The notes under the pieces: model-generated
Databases searched by the model: none
What the model was told of the DNA's origin: nothing
Seen by the model: only the letters and a program-made list of their open reading frames with translations
Position numbers and translations under genes: made by a program
Source of the DNA: Meloidogyne chitwoodi
Taxonomy: Eukaryota > Nematoda > Chromadorea > Rhabditida > Meloidogynidae
Direction: 5' to 3'
NCBI GenBank assembly: GCA_015183035.1
Contig: JACZZP010000008.1
Span: 2,108,001 to 2,172,000, forward strand
DNA length: 64,000 nt
Part shown: in pieces, positions 33,556-44,776 of the stretch
Numbering within the stretch: the stretch's first letter is position 1
How the letters are laid out: each line of letters starts with the position of its first letter

Positions 33556-36031
33556 ATGAAGAGGTTTTTAAACAAAGCGTTCATTAGCTTTGCAGCAAAA
33601 AAATTTAGGTAATCTACATATATTTCTTTTAATTTTTTATTAAAATTTAGTACACTTCGTGGTCCTGTTATTGGAATTAATTTTGGAGCAACAAATTCTT
33701 CTGTTGCAATTTTAGAGGATAGAAAGGCGAAGGTTTCTTCTTTTTAATTTTTAAACAATTAAATTTAATCTTTGAGGTTCTCACGAATGCTGAAGGTTCC
33801 CGGACTACGCCTTCAGTTGTTGCTTTCAATAAAGATGGTGAGTGTTTAGTTGGTGCTTCTGCTCTTCGGCAAGCAGTTTTAAATAGTCAAAACACTATTT
33901 ATGGCATTAAAAGTTTGCTTGGACAGCGATATGATGATGAGAATGTGCAGAAGATAATGTAAGGTTTTTGCTTAGATTTTTTAAATTAAGCAGTCCCTCA
34001 ATTTACACAAAACCTTAACTAATCAATTTTCTTTATAGTAAAGACTTTCCATACAAAATTGTTAATTCTTCAAACGGAGATGTTTTGGTTGAAGCACAAG
34101 GTCAAATCTACTCCCCTTCACAGATTGCTGCATTCATTTTAACGAGATTGAAGCAGCCAGCTGAAAATTATTTGAAAAAACAAGTTCATAATGCAGTGAT
34201 TTCAGTTCCTTCGTATTTTAATGATTTACAACGACAAGAATTAAAACAAGCTTGTAATATTGCTGGTCTAAACGTTTTGCGTATTTTTAATGAAGCTTCA
34301 GCTGCAGCTTTTTCTTATTATTTGGAAGATAAGAGGTTTAAAACTTAATTTTTTTAAGTTTAGTTATTTCTTTTTTAGAATTGCTGTTTTTAATTTGGGA
34401 GGAGGAACTTTTGATTTTTCCATTCTAAAACGATCAAAGGATCGTATTTATGAGGTAATTTCTAATAGTGATGATACTTTCCTCGGTGGAAATGATTTTG
34501 ACAATGTTATTGTTCATCATCTTGTTTCCGAATTTCAACGAGAAAATGGAATTGATTTAACCAAGGTTTTGATTTTATTTTTAAAATATACAAGATTTTT
34601 GAAGGATTTATTGACAATGAAAATTGTTCGTGAGGCTGCGGAGAAAGCAAAATGTGACCTTTCCAGCTCTGCTCAAACTGAGATTATTCTTCCGAATATT
34701 GCTAATAGCATTATTGGTGGAACAAAAAATATCTCCATCAAATTATCTTGTTCTAAATTTGAAGAATTGACTGACGATTTGTTTAAAATAATTGAAAAAA
34801 CTTGCAAAAAAGTAATGGAAGATGCAGAGTTGGAACCTTCTGATATTGAAGAAGTTTTGCTCGTTGGAGAAATGTCGAAAATGTCAAAGGTTTAATTGTT
34901 TTAAAATTTTGTTCAACATTACAGATTCGCGAGACTGTTGAAAATATTTTTGGCAAAAAACCTTACGATATTAAAAATAATTCAGCAGTCGTTAAAGTCA
35001 AAGACGAGACAATTCTATTTGAAAACAAAAAAATGGTTGCCAAAGATGAATTGCTTTTAAGTGGAATAATTTATTTGGGTGTACTTTCGGGTGACATAAA
35101 CTATTTAAATGGAAACAGATCAATTACTAGTAATTACATTAAAAAGGTTTTTTTAACATTAATTATGGTTAAACAAAATTTTTTTATTTTTGAGACGTCG
35201 CGATGTTTATTAGATTTATTTTAGAAAAGAAAATTCTTCAAACTGTAAAAAATTCTTTTTTTAGTCTGAAATGATTTTGGCTATAAATTAAAAATAATTA
35301 TAAATTTGAATTTTTTTTCAAATTTTAGGCTTCAATAAATCTTTTTAATTCTGAAAGAAAATGGGACAGAGAAATGGTTTTTTTAATTTTTATCTTAAAT
35401 ATATATTTAATTTTTAAGTTATTCGATACTGCCTTGATTATTATTAAAGGATTTTATTTAGACTTGAATATTGATATTATTTATACTAAATCAAACGATC
35501 CATCAAGCTTTGATATATCAGCAAATATGGTGAGAGATTTGGCCTTATTTGCTACACATTTTGAAAAAAAGAAAGAGAATTTTTCTTTTTCAACTTTTAT
35601 TTTTGAAATTTTTAAGAGGTTTAATCTTTTTAAAATTTAATTTTTTTTAAATATTTTTTAGACATGATTATTATGGATGTCCATATTGTGAAGTGGACGA
35701 AGACTTGTGCAATGATGTAGCTGAATTTACAAAAAAGTTTCCTAAAATTAATAAAAACCCTGTGAAGAAGGTTCTTATGCAATATGTATTGGGAATTAAA
35801 AAACCACCAAAGAAATATAAAGATTGTGATGAATGGCCAGATCGAACTTTTACGGGAATAACTTTTAAAAAAATAAATAAAAATATTAGAAAGTTATTTA
35901 AACGACAACTATACATTTTTAAAAATAAACAACAAATTTATAGAAAAAATAGTAAAAAACTTGTATTGTTTCAAGCACACGTGAAGGATATATTTAACCA
36001 AAAAAAGAAGAAGAAAAAGAAAAAGTTTTAA
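33556..36031 (+). CDS. Degenerate mitochondrial-HSP70 (mortalin)-like protein with novel C-terminus
   Basis: Starts [17 protein letters not shown], a basic amphipathic leader that could target mitochondria. The ATPase domain follows the mortalin/HSP-6 pattern: [103 protein letters not shown] and [13 protein letters not shown]. The catalytic-loop Asp (DLGTTNS) is Asn and the second loop has NLGGGTFD instead of DLGGGTFD. After that HSP70 similarity fades: the conserved PDEAVAMGAA stretch is missing and no substrate-binding domain is seen. Later exons give an unfamiliar sequence ([18 protein letters not shown]) and end in a poly-Lys tail. Probably a diverged pseudo-chaperone rather than the housekeeping gene. 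Confidence 0.7.
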
Positions 36032-36538
36032 AGGACACTTTTGAAGAAGGTTAGAAAAATATAAGTAAAAATGCTCTTTTTATTCACAAAAATAGTTTCC
36101 GCAAAAAAAAAAATTATTATATTATTCAAAAGCTTTTTAATGTTTTTTTGTTGTTTTAAGCTTTATGATGTATTTATTATTTAATTAATTTTATTAAATA
36201 TATTTTTACCTCTACTTTTCTCTGTTATATTATACAAATTTAATTAATTTTTTAAATGAATTACCTCGTAAATTTTATTTTTTTTAAATCTCACTTTCAT
36301 TTTAATTTTTTCATTGATAAATTATTAATTTTTTATTTTTTACTAAAAAAATTATTTTATAATGTTATTTTGACAAATATATATATTTTTTAATTAAATT
36401 TTTATTTTTAGTACAACAGAAAAGCTTTGTTAACTTTTCTATAATAAAATTTTTTATTAAAAAAATTCTTTATTTTTATTTCTTCAAAAAAGAGAATCTT
36501 TTTTGCTGTATTTATGCTCTATTTTGCAAATAATAAAT
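36032..36538. other. AT-rich intergenic stretch
   Basis: No gene or repeat recognised. It contains the 3' end of the HSP70-like gene and the probable promoter of the EIF1AD-like gene. Confidence 0.5.
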
Positions 36539-37527
36539 ATGCCAAAAACAACACAAAAGAAATATGTTACAAATCAATTAGTTCAAACACTTGTGGAAGA
36601 ATTAGCAAAAGGACAATTTGTTGCAAAAATTTTAGCTTCAAGAGGGAACAATTTACATCAAGTAGAAACTTGCAATGGAGAAAATTTTTTGATGTAAGAA
36701 AAAAGAGGAGGTTTTCTTTTATTTAATTAGAAAGGGAGATGTTTTTTAAAAGAGTTGGAATATATATGTTGACGTTTTGCATTTTTTTTTGACTTTTGGA
36801 AAAATATTTAAATTCTTGTTAATTGCGTTTAGGCACAGGGACTGATTTTTTCTATTTTTTTAATAAAATTATAATTAATTTAAATTTAGAAGTATGCCTA
36901 CAAGATTTCGCCGAACACTATGGGTTCGACGTGGAAATTTTGTCATTGCTCAACCAATCGAAGAAGGTGATAAAGTTAAAGCTGAAATTGTCAATGTTTT
37001 GGATACTGAAAATATTTGTTATTTAATAGAAAAGGGTGAATGGCCTGAAAGATTTGTTAAAGAGGCCAAAATTCTTACAAAAAGAGGAGGAAAACGATTA
37101 GACGAAAATGGACAAGAAGAAGATGATAATTCAATGTTTCCACCAACTTCTTCTGATGATGAAGAAGAGGAAAATGATGAAGAAGCTGATGAAGGTTTTT
37201 TTAAATTAATTTTTTATTTTTAAAAGTATTTGTGAGGGGAATTTTGTTCTTTGTAAATCATATATAACTGTGGTTAAGTGGTATAGTTCCTAAAATTCGT
37301 CGGTACTTATTTCTTCAGCGGTGTTGTTTTTGCTTTTAATATAACACATCTTGCATTTTTGTTTCAAAAAAGTTGTTCTATAATTTTTTTTAATATTTTC
37401 TCAAAAAGTTTAAATAAATTTGGGGTGTGTTTATTATTTTAAAACATTTTTTTAAGCTGACAATGACTATTCAGAAGAAGAAATTAATAATATTGACAAA
37501 ATTGAAGAGACTCAAAAATCTGAATAA
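36539..37527 (+). CDS. EIF1AD-like protein (eIF1A-type S1/OB fold)
   Basis: Three exons. Starts MPKTTQKKYVTNQLVQTLVE, then ILASRGNNLHQVETCNGENF and SMPTRFRRTLWVRRGNFVIA, PIEEGDKVKAEIVNVL, KGEWPERF. This is the EIF1AD pattern (RTPGNNLHEVE, MPxKxRKxxWIKRGD, EEGxKVKAEI), distinct from translation factor eIF1A itself. The C-terminus is acidic (SSDDEEEENDEEADE ... EETQKSE), as in EIF1AD. EIF1AD is linked to late 40S maturation. The upstream ATG at 36514 is in another frame and was not used. Intron 2 holds a sequence with a tRNA-like A box. Confidence 0.85.
37268..37332 (+). other. Partial tRNA-like sequence in an intron of the EIF1AD-like gene
   Basis: A clear box A (TGGTTAAGTGGTATAG) without a convincing box B. 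Confidence 0.3.
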
Positions 37528-37599
37528 GCATTTATGAATGAGACTTTATATTATTTTTAAATTAAAAATTTAATGTTCAATGAAGTTCAATAACTATGT

Positions 37600-37837
37600 A
37601 TTTTTTTATTGATTTTTGACTTTTCTTTTTTATAAATTATTAAAAATTTCCTTTTTCATTCAATTTTTTATTGTGTTTTTATTTCTTTTTTATATTTTAA
37701 ATATTTCTTAAAATTTTATATAACTATTTTAAGGAATTTTATATTGAAAATAATTTAAAAAAAAACTGTGTAAAATTGAAAAAAAATGAATACTTTGTCA
37801 AGAGATTTCTTTTCTCAAAATTATTATTTTTTAATTT
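37600..37837. repeat. Dispersed AT-rich block next to bub-3 3' end
   Basis: Shares an ordered series of words (TATAAATTATTAAAAAT..., CATTCAATTTTTTATTGTGTTT-type, TTTAAATATTTCTTAAAATT, TTTTAAGGAATTTTA) with blocks at 43400-43625 and 63690-63960. At 63.9 kb it again abuts a bub-3 3' end. Confidence 0.7.
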
Positions 37838-39425
37838 TCATTTTGGTCGAACCTCAATGTCTGTCATACGTCTTATTGCAAGGGCACTTTCTGGTATTGA
37901 AGAAGGATCATCTCTTTCTTCTTCATACATATAAGTACTTGCTATAGCTAAAAGAGTCCCTTCAGGTGAAAATGATAAACTTACAACAGAGTTTGGAAAT
38001 CTAAAAATAATGGAAGAATTTTTAAATTTAAACTTTTAAGAAAAATGACCTTCGAAACTGGCAGAGTCTAAAAAAAATAACATTTTTTAAATTTGAAAGA
38101 AACCTTTTTCGATTAAATGGATCCCACATATTAACAATAGCATCACTTCCACCTGTTGCAAATGTTCGATGAATTGGATGAAAAGCAATTGAATTAACTG
38201 GATAAATAAGTTCATTAACCTCTTCTTTTACTCGATGACATTTAAAGGCATACTAATTTTAAAATTATAATTTGTAGAAAAAATATTTTGAGAAAAAAAC
38301 CTTTCCTTTTTGCACTTCTGGGTCCATATCAAAATATTCTACAGCAACACGTCCCTCTATTGATGACAGAACAAAAGCTTCACCTGATGGAAAACATTTT
38401 ATGCAACGAGTTTGAAACTGAAAAATTTGTGAATAAATTTAAAATTTGGATAATTTTTTGGTAAAAATAACGAAAAAATTAATGAAAATTCATAAGAATT
38501 AACATAAAAGATCAAAAATTTATTTAACAAACCTTTAAAGGTGATTCTCGTATTTGTAGAGGTGTTTTCATACTTCTAACATCCCATACTAAAACCTTCC
38601 TGTCTTTTGTTCCAACAACTGCTCGATTATCAATAACATCAAGGGCATAAACTTTATCTCCACAATCCATTGAACTTACAGGCATTAAAGCACGAATATC
38701 CCAAATCTAAAAATTAGACTTTAAAATAAGTTTGAAATGAAGAGAAGTTTATCTGAAAAATAATAATGACAAGAGAAGCATCGAACTTTTGACATAAAAA
38801 TAAAAGACAAACCACTTAACTAAAGAGTCGAATAGATAAAACCTAGTTTTTTGAACCCAGAATTTTTATAAAACGTGATACTCTTGTTTCTTTAATTAAA
38901 AAAACCTTAAGCAAATTATCCCAACCACCAGAAACAGCTACCCTCATTGTATTACAAAATTCCAAACATCTAACAGCGTTGGAATGTTGACCCATTACTG
39001 TTTCTAAAAATAAAAAAATACTCAATTTTACTAAAAATTATAAAAATAAAAACCTCTTGCAGATTCTAAATCACAAACTTTTACAACTTCATCAAAACCA
39101 CCACTAACAACTTTGGTTGAATCCTTAAAAATAAATATTAAAATAAATAAATTTAAAAAAATAACAATAAATGCGCATGTAAGAACAGATTTTGAATGAT
39201 AATATGTACGCATATCCTGTGGAGAACCTGGATTTGTTACATCAACGATTCGAACAAATCCATCCCATGTAGAAATTGCAAGTAATCTTCTTGTTACATC
39301 AGAAGAAAACTTTAAAAAATATAAATTAAAATTTATTGTTTAAAAAACCTGAATTTTCGATATTCCATAAGCAGTTTTGATATTTTTGGAAATTCATTAG
39401 CTGATGCAACGTAATGAGCATTCAT
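37838..39425 (-). pseudogene. bub-3: bub-3 copy B, frameshifted in exon 1
   Basis: All exons of copy A are present and nearly identical. In exon 1, however, copy A has CCAATAAATATC where copy B reads (minus strand) CCAAAAATATC, one base shorter. After ASANEFP the frame changes and meets a TAA early in exon 2, so the standard product cannot be made from this start. The later exons look undamaged ([43 protein letters not shown]). A single sequencing or assembly error could give the same picture. It shares its upstream region with the divergent orphan gene at 39693. Confidence 0.8.
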
Positions 39426-39692
39426 TATTCAAATAAATCTGAAAAATAATGAAAATTTAACAAAATAATAAATATTCACGAAGGAATTGAAATTACGGTT
39501 TCGCTACAAAGCGTCCTTTTAGCACCGAACTGTTACGTAAAAAAATATCATTGAATTATTAGAGAGTAAAAGAGTTAAACAAATTTTAGCACTATATAAA
39601 TGAAATTTTTTTGTTTTTCTTTCATAATTTTGTTTTTTTATTCTTATAAATTGATTTTTTTGTTTTAGATATATTATTTTAGTCACAACAAA

Positions 39693-40438
39693 ATGTGTTG
39701 TTTTGTGCGCCTGACTGTTCCTGTCACAAAACGTTTTTCTGGTTTTGGTGGATGTGTTCTAATTTTTGGTCAGATATTTTTTATAAAATGAAATGATTGA
39801 ATATTACTTTTTAAAAATAAAAATATTATAATTTTAGATAAACGCTCGACTGGTATATCGCTTCAACATGCTCTCTTTGGACACAGCGCAGTATTTGGCA
39901 AGGATCTTGGTCTGGTCAAGAAAGGTTTTTAGATTTTTTTTATTTATAAAGTGAGGGCATGAGAAATGCTTTAAGAGGTTTTAAGTAACTTGTGGAAAAA
40001 GTATGCTTTTATTTTTAATAAATTTTTAATCCTTAAATTTCAGTTGACACTATTTTTTCAGGTTTTATTGGGATTCCAAATGGACCACTGTTGCAGCAAG
40101 TGCGCTTCCAGAACGGCGATGCGGAACACACAATTCCGACTTCGACTTTGTTCAAGTACTTCCAGTACTCCTCTAACTTGTCCACTGTTATAATCGCAGC
40201 TCTTGGGTTGGTTGGAGCTTTGGCTACTATGTTCGTCATGCGTACAGACTCCATTGTGAACAAACAGGAGGACTTACGTCTCATGTTAGAGGAAACAAAG
40301 CACGATTTGGGAAGCAAGTTGACAGAGACAAAACACGATTTGGAAGGAAAATGGGCACTTCTTACAGAGAAGTTTGGTAACATGGAAAACAAGTTTGGTG
40401 CTATGGAAAGTATTCTTCGTGATCCCAAAAAGAATTGA
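39693..40438 (+). CDS. Orphan single-pass membrane protein with coiled coil, copy 1
   Basis: Three exons join in frame: MCCFVRLTVPVTKRFSGFGG, then KRSTGISLQHALFGHSAVFG, then FIGIPNGPLLQQVRFQNGD. One transmembrane segment follows (LSTVIIAALGLVGALATMFV). A C-terminal coiled-coil region has a repeated ETKHDLGSKL / ETKHDLEGKW and ends RDPKKN. I recognise no family. Codons are richer in C and G at third positions (TTC, AAC, CTG, ATC) than neighbouring genes, suggesting high expression or a different history. It is divergent from bub-3 with about 270 bp between starts, so they may share a promoter. An identical copy sits in the other arm. Confidence 0.7.
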
Positions 40439-40790
40439 AGGAATAAAGATCGAATCATAAATGACTTTTAAACAAAAAAAATTTGTTAGTATTTCAAATA
40501 TTTAAAATATATTTATTATTTTTGAATAAAAAATTAATTTTCGATGTTTAGTGGAAATTTCTCAACATTGGTTAAGTCATCATTCATTGAGAGTAAAGAC
40601 AGTGATTCAATCTTTTACATAACGGGAATTTTTTTTCAAATTATTTTTACAATTTTTAGCAATATCAATATTTAATTTTAGTTGTTTATTAAATTTATAT
40701 ATTTTTATCACAAAACCTAAAAAAAAGTTGTGTCCAATATTCTTTTTTTCTCTTCGTTGTTGTCCTTGTCTTTTCTTCATTTTCAAGAAT

Positions 40791-41078
40791 TTAATTAAGA
40801 AAACGAATAGACATTTTTTGGTCAACATCAGTACGTTCCATAGCTTTACAAAATTCTTCAAAAGAAATTTTTCCGTCTTTATCAGCATCTGCTTCAGTTA
40901 TTGTACGATCGGCAATGCTATCCAACTAAAAAAAAATATTTATAAAAAATATTAAAATAAAAAACCTGATCAGGTGTAATATTAGAACCAACCATCATAT
41001 TTAAAATAAATTTAAATTCATCACGTGTTATATAACCATTTTTATTTAAATCATACATTGAAAAGGCAACTATTTAAA
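40791..41078 (-). pseudogene. 3' fragment of CHP1 (last two exons)
   Basis: The minus strand repeats the last two CHP1 exons: [16 protein letters not shown] and [10 protein letters not shown], then [15 protein letters not shown] to KMSIRFLN. It is cut off by the end of the inverted repeat near 41085, where unrelated sequence begins, and upstream exons are absent. Presumed non-functional by-product of the inverted duplication. The complete gene is at 43657-44776. Confidence 0.85.
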
Positions 41079-41134
41079 AAAAATTTTTGAGCTTAATACG
41101 TCCCAAAATTAATATATGCTACCCTAGTGTCCAT

Positions 41135-41318
41135 TAGAGACCGGCACGGGAGGAATCCCGGTCGGGATTTTCCGGGATCCCGGTCCCGAAATCCCGGTTT
41201 TTTAAAATTTTTGGGATTTTCCGGGTTTCGGGATTTTCCGGCCGGAAAATCCCTCCCGGTCACGGTTGAAAAAAAATCCCGAATCGGAATTCCGGAAATA
41301 CGATTTTGCCGGTCTCTA
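41135..41318. mobile_element. hAT-type MITE with 8-bp target-site duplication
   Basis: 184 bp bounded by terminal inverted repeats TAGAGACCGGCA and TGCCGGTCTCTA. It is flanked on both sides by GTGTCCAT (41127-41134 and 41319-41326). The TIR fits the hAT start YARNG and the 8-bp duplication fits the hAT preference nTnnnnAn. The interior is GC-rich with reiterated words such as CCCGGTC, GGGATTTTCCGGG and CCCGAAATCCCGG. No transposase. Confidence 0.88.
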
Positions 41319-41348
41319 GTGTCCATTACCTCTTAAATATATTTAAAT

Positions 41349-42113
41349 TAGAGAGGAATTTTGAAAAAATCGGGATCTGGAAACTGGAACTTTAAAAATT
41401 GAACGATCGAGATGAACTCGTATAGGGAATTCCCGATACGAGGGTAAAGGTCTAGATTATTGGTCCCTAAATTTTTTTTTGACAAAGTTCTAGTTTTTTG
41501 ATTCTTTTTACTAATAATAGGTTTTCGCATACGCTGAGCTCGAATCTGATGTTAGTTTTCAAAAATATTTCAAAAATATCGAATCCCGAACCCAGATTCG
41601 AATAAGTCGAATTGGGGGTAAATATTTTTATTTAAGTAAATGATAGCTCATTCGATTCGTCTTGTCGAGCTGAGTCGAATGATACTAACAATAATAAGTT
41701 TGGATGTTTTTGAAGTAAGTTATGATCGATCAAATTCATGATTTTAATTACTGCTCATCCAAATATTCAATCATAACTTGCTTAAAAAATTGCTAAATAT
41801 CTTAATTTTGGTATCATTCAACTCAGCTCGATAAGACGAATCGAATGAGGTATCATTTGCTATATAAAAGTATTTACCCTGAAGTCGAATTGTTCGAATC
41901 TGGGTTCGGGATTCGATATTTTTGAAAACTAACATCAGATTCGAGCTCAGCGTATGCGAAAACCTATTATAAGTTAAAAGAATCAAAAAACTACATCTTT
42001 GTCAAAAAAAAATTTAGGGACCAATAATCTAGACCTTTACCGATACGAGTTCATCTCGATGTCTCAAAATAATCAGGAAACAGGCTCGGGACCCGATCCT
42101 GTTCCTATCTCTA
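41349..42113. mobile_element. Foldback hAT-type element, 765 bp, with 8-bp target-site duplication
   Basis: Begins TAGAGAGGAA and ends TTCCTATCTCTA, flanked by ATTTAAAT on both sides (41341-41348, 42114-42121). Most of the length is a long inverted repeat: GGTAAAGGTCTAGATTATTG at about 41444 faces CAATAATCTAGACCTTTACC at about 42023. Likewise GCATACGCTGAGCTCGAATC at about 41527 faces its complement near 41940. The loop is near 41740. Short reading frames inside are not protein-like. Confidence 0.88.
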
Positions 42114-42159
42114 ATTTAAATTATCTTTTTAATTGTTAAAATCATTTTAAATTAGTTTT

Positions 42160-43401
42160 ATATTTAGAATAATCTGTTTAATTTATAATGCACGTCCGTA
42201 GCCATTTTACCCATGAAGATGATGTTATGGTTGATTTTGTCAATTCCCTTCCTCATCATACATATTTTCTGGAATGTGATGGAAGTGTGTATGAAGAATT
42301 GGAAACTATCCAAAGAGGGAAGCTAATACAATTACATTTTCGACTCTGCGGCGGGAAAGGAGGTTTATTATTTTACTTTACATTAGTGAATTTAGACATC
42401 ACCAAAGTTTAAAAGGTCGATCATTCATTTCTGTTTTTGTTTATTTTAGATTTAGGAGAGATCCTTTAAATTGATTTCGTTTCATTAAGCTCTGAGCATA
42501 TTTACACAAATTCATAGTCTGCAATTTTCTTAAGTTTACTTTTTCTCTTTTCAGGTTTTGGTTCTTTGCTTCGAAGCTTTAGAATTCATAAATCCAATAA
42601 TCAGTTAATGTGTCGAAATTTGGCTGGTCGTCGTCTTGCAGATGTTAGAGAAGAAGAACGTCTCAAAAAATATGTTGAAAAGAAAGAACAACGTGAAAAA
42701 GAGAAGAAAAAGAAAGAGTTTGTTTAATTTATTTTTATGAAACTTAATATTTGATTTATTTTTAAGAGAAGAAAAAATTGACAAATTAAAGAATGGAACT
42801 AAAGTAAAACATGAATTTACTGATCAAGAATATTTGAGAAAGAGAGACACAGTTCTCGATGATGTTGAGGATGCAGTTGAAGCAGGTTTATTTTTTTAAA
42901 GAATGTTTGGAATTTTATAGAATTATTTTTTAAAAAGGAGTTTTGGTACTTAAAGAGAAGCAATTTGAGAATAATGAAAAGGAAAGTTTAATTGCAGAAA
43001 CAAATATTTGTACAAAAGAAGATGATGAAATTGGTGGACCTTCAACTTCTTCCTCTACTGTTCCATTTGTCAATAATAATGATGAAGAAGAAGGTTCAGA
43101 TTCTGATCAAAGTTTAGATAATTTTATGAGTTGTGGACCTTTAAAAAAGAAGGTTAAGATTATTAAATGATTTTTGTTTTAATTTTTGGAAATATTTTAA
43201 ATGTTTGATAGGTCCAAATTTATATATTTTTGTTAAAATTAATTGATTTTTTGATTCTATTTGATCAATTTAATTTTTAAATTATTTATAAATTTGGCCT
43301 AAAATAAGTGATATTTGTCGTCTATTTTTTTCTTCAACTTTTGTAAATATTAATTTTATTTTTCTTATTTTATATACGATCTCGTTAATTGAAAATTATT
43401 T
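42160..43401. repeat. Duplicated segment carrying SDE2, copy 2
   Basis: Inverted copy of 23274-24515. It lies in the spacer of the 2.08-kb inverted duplication, 47 bp after the foldback element ends. Confidence 0.9.
42188..43170 (+). CDS. sde2: SDE2, copy 2
   Basis: Same exon structure and protein as copy 1 at 23505-24487: MHVRSHFTHEDDVMVDFVNS, LCGGKGGFGSLLRS, NLAGRRLADVREEE, TVLDDVEDAVEAG and an acidic tail ending KKKVKIIK. No lesion was seen. Only about 28 bp upstream of the ATG is shared with copy 1, so promoter or trans-splicing signals may differ, and the 3' flank also differs. It lies 487 bp upstream of CHP1 on the same strand. Whether it is expressed cannot be told from the sequence. 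Confidence 0.87.
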
Positions 43402-43625
43402 ATTTAATTCTTAACTTTTTTTATATAAATTATTAAAAATTCACTTTTTTAATTTCTTTCTTTCATTGTATTTTTCTCTTTTTTATATTTTAAATATTTC
43501 TTAAAATTTTTATATAAATTATTAAAAATTCACTTTTTTAATTTCTTTCTTTCATTGTATTTTTCTCTTTTTTATATTTTAAATATTTCTTAAAATTTTT
43601 ATATAAACATTTTAAGGAATTTTAT
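43400..43625. repeat. Dispersed AT-rich block, here as a tandem pair
   Basis: Two copies of about 100 bp in direct tandem. Each runs TATAAATTATTAAAAATTCA, CTTTTTTAATTTCTTTCTTT, CATTGTATTTTTCTCTTTTT and TTAAATATTTCTTAAAATTT. The block is related to those at 37.6 and 63.7 kb. Confidence 0.85.
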
Positions 43626-43656
43626 ATTTTTAAAATTTACTTTTGTGTGAATAATT

Positions 43657-44776
43657 ATGGGGAACAGCAATGCATCTTTAATGCTTCAGGAAGAAGAAAT
43701 TGTTGATACTGCAAAGGAGACAGGATGTTTGTTTGTTTATTTTTTTAAATTTTATTTAGATTGAGAGAGATTTATGTTATTTATTTTTAAATTGGGATTT
43801 GAATTAATCTGTGAGAACTGAAATTTTTTAAATAAAATTATATTTTAATTTTTAAGTTTCTCGCAACCAAATTGTTCGTTTATACAGTCGTTTTCTTTCT
43901 TTGGACAGACAAGGTTTTTTATTAATATTTTTAGATTTGGACTAGTGATGAAGAAAGTGTCTTAGGCCTAGACTGTCTTGTTTTATTTTATTGTCCTAAC
44001 AAAAAGCCGAACCTACAGGAAAAATCCAGGCTTATAAAAAGCACGGAATGCTTAAAAAAATAAATTCCTGGGATTGAGCTTTGGCTACAATAAAAAAAAA
44101 TTTTAGACCTGGCAAAGGACCTGTTCTCCATAATTTTAACTTTTCTATCCTTTGATTTTTTTTTTCAAAATTTAATTTTTTTAGGCCGAGGTTATTTGGA
44201 TCGAGAAGACTTTCTTCGTATTCCTGAACTTGCAATAAATCCATTGGGTGATAGAATTGTTGATGCTTTTTTTACTGATCATGGTGTAAATGACTCTGAG
44301 ACTGATGCACGTATTAATTTTCGTCAATTTGTTAAAGTTCTTGCACATTTTCGACCTATGAGCAAATCAAAACCAAATATTGTTAATAGCCGTGAACAAA
44401 AACTTAAATGTATATATTTTAAATTAGATATTTTAATAAGTGTTAAAAAAAGGACATGCGTCCCTAAATTTACAAATAAAAAATTTTTTTTAAATAGTTG
44501 CCTTTTCAATGTATGATTTAAATAAAAATGGTTATATAACACGTGATGAATTTAAATTTATTTTAAATATGATGGTTGGTTCTAATATTACACCTGATCA
44601 GGTTTTTTATTTTAATATTTTTTATAAATATTTTTTTTTAGTTGGATAGCATTGCCGATCGTACAATAACTGAAGCAGATGCTGATAAAGACGGAAAAAT
44701 TTCTTTTGAAGAATTTTGTAAAGCTATGGAACGTACTGATGTTGACCAAAAAATGTCTATTCGTTTTCTTAATTAA
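43657..44776 (+). CDS. pbo-1: Calcineurin B homologous protein (CHP1; C. elegans PBO-1 type)
   Basis: Exons give [127 protein letters not shown] and a C-terminal KMSIRFLN. The N-terminal MG is a myristoylation signal. EF-hands 3 and 4 ([12 protein letters not shown] and [12 protein letters not shown]) keep their calcium ligands, while the N-terminal pair is degenerate, as in CHP proteins. [14 protein letters not shown] and KMSIRFL separate CHP1 from calcineurin B proper. CHP1 is an obligate partner of Na+/H+ exchangers; in C. elegans it acts with PBO-4 in defecation signalling. The last exons are duplicated in the left arm of the inverted repeat. Confidence 0.9.

Larger units (their letters stand above)
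39005..41085. repeat. Left arm of a 2.08-kb inverted duplication
   Basis: Reverse complement of 44482-46562 (positions sum to about 85567). It contains the 5' part of bub-3 copy B, the orphan membrane-protein gene and the last two exons of CHP1. The orphan gene is identical in the two arms. Confidence 0.9.

Noticed and set aside
37838..39425. bub-3 copy B as a functional gene
   Set aside because: A one-base deletion in exon 1 puts a stop in exon 2. It was downgraded to pseudogene pending read-level confirmation.
40607..40955. Reading frames on both strands (and their twins at 44612-44960)
   Set aside because: They are shadows of the last CHP1 exon and its 3' flank.
41093..41336. Overlapping reading frames on both strands inside the GC-rich segment
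   Set aside because: They come from the near-palindromic interior of the hAT MITE and match no protein.
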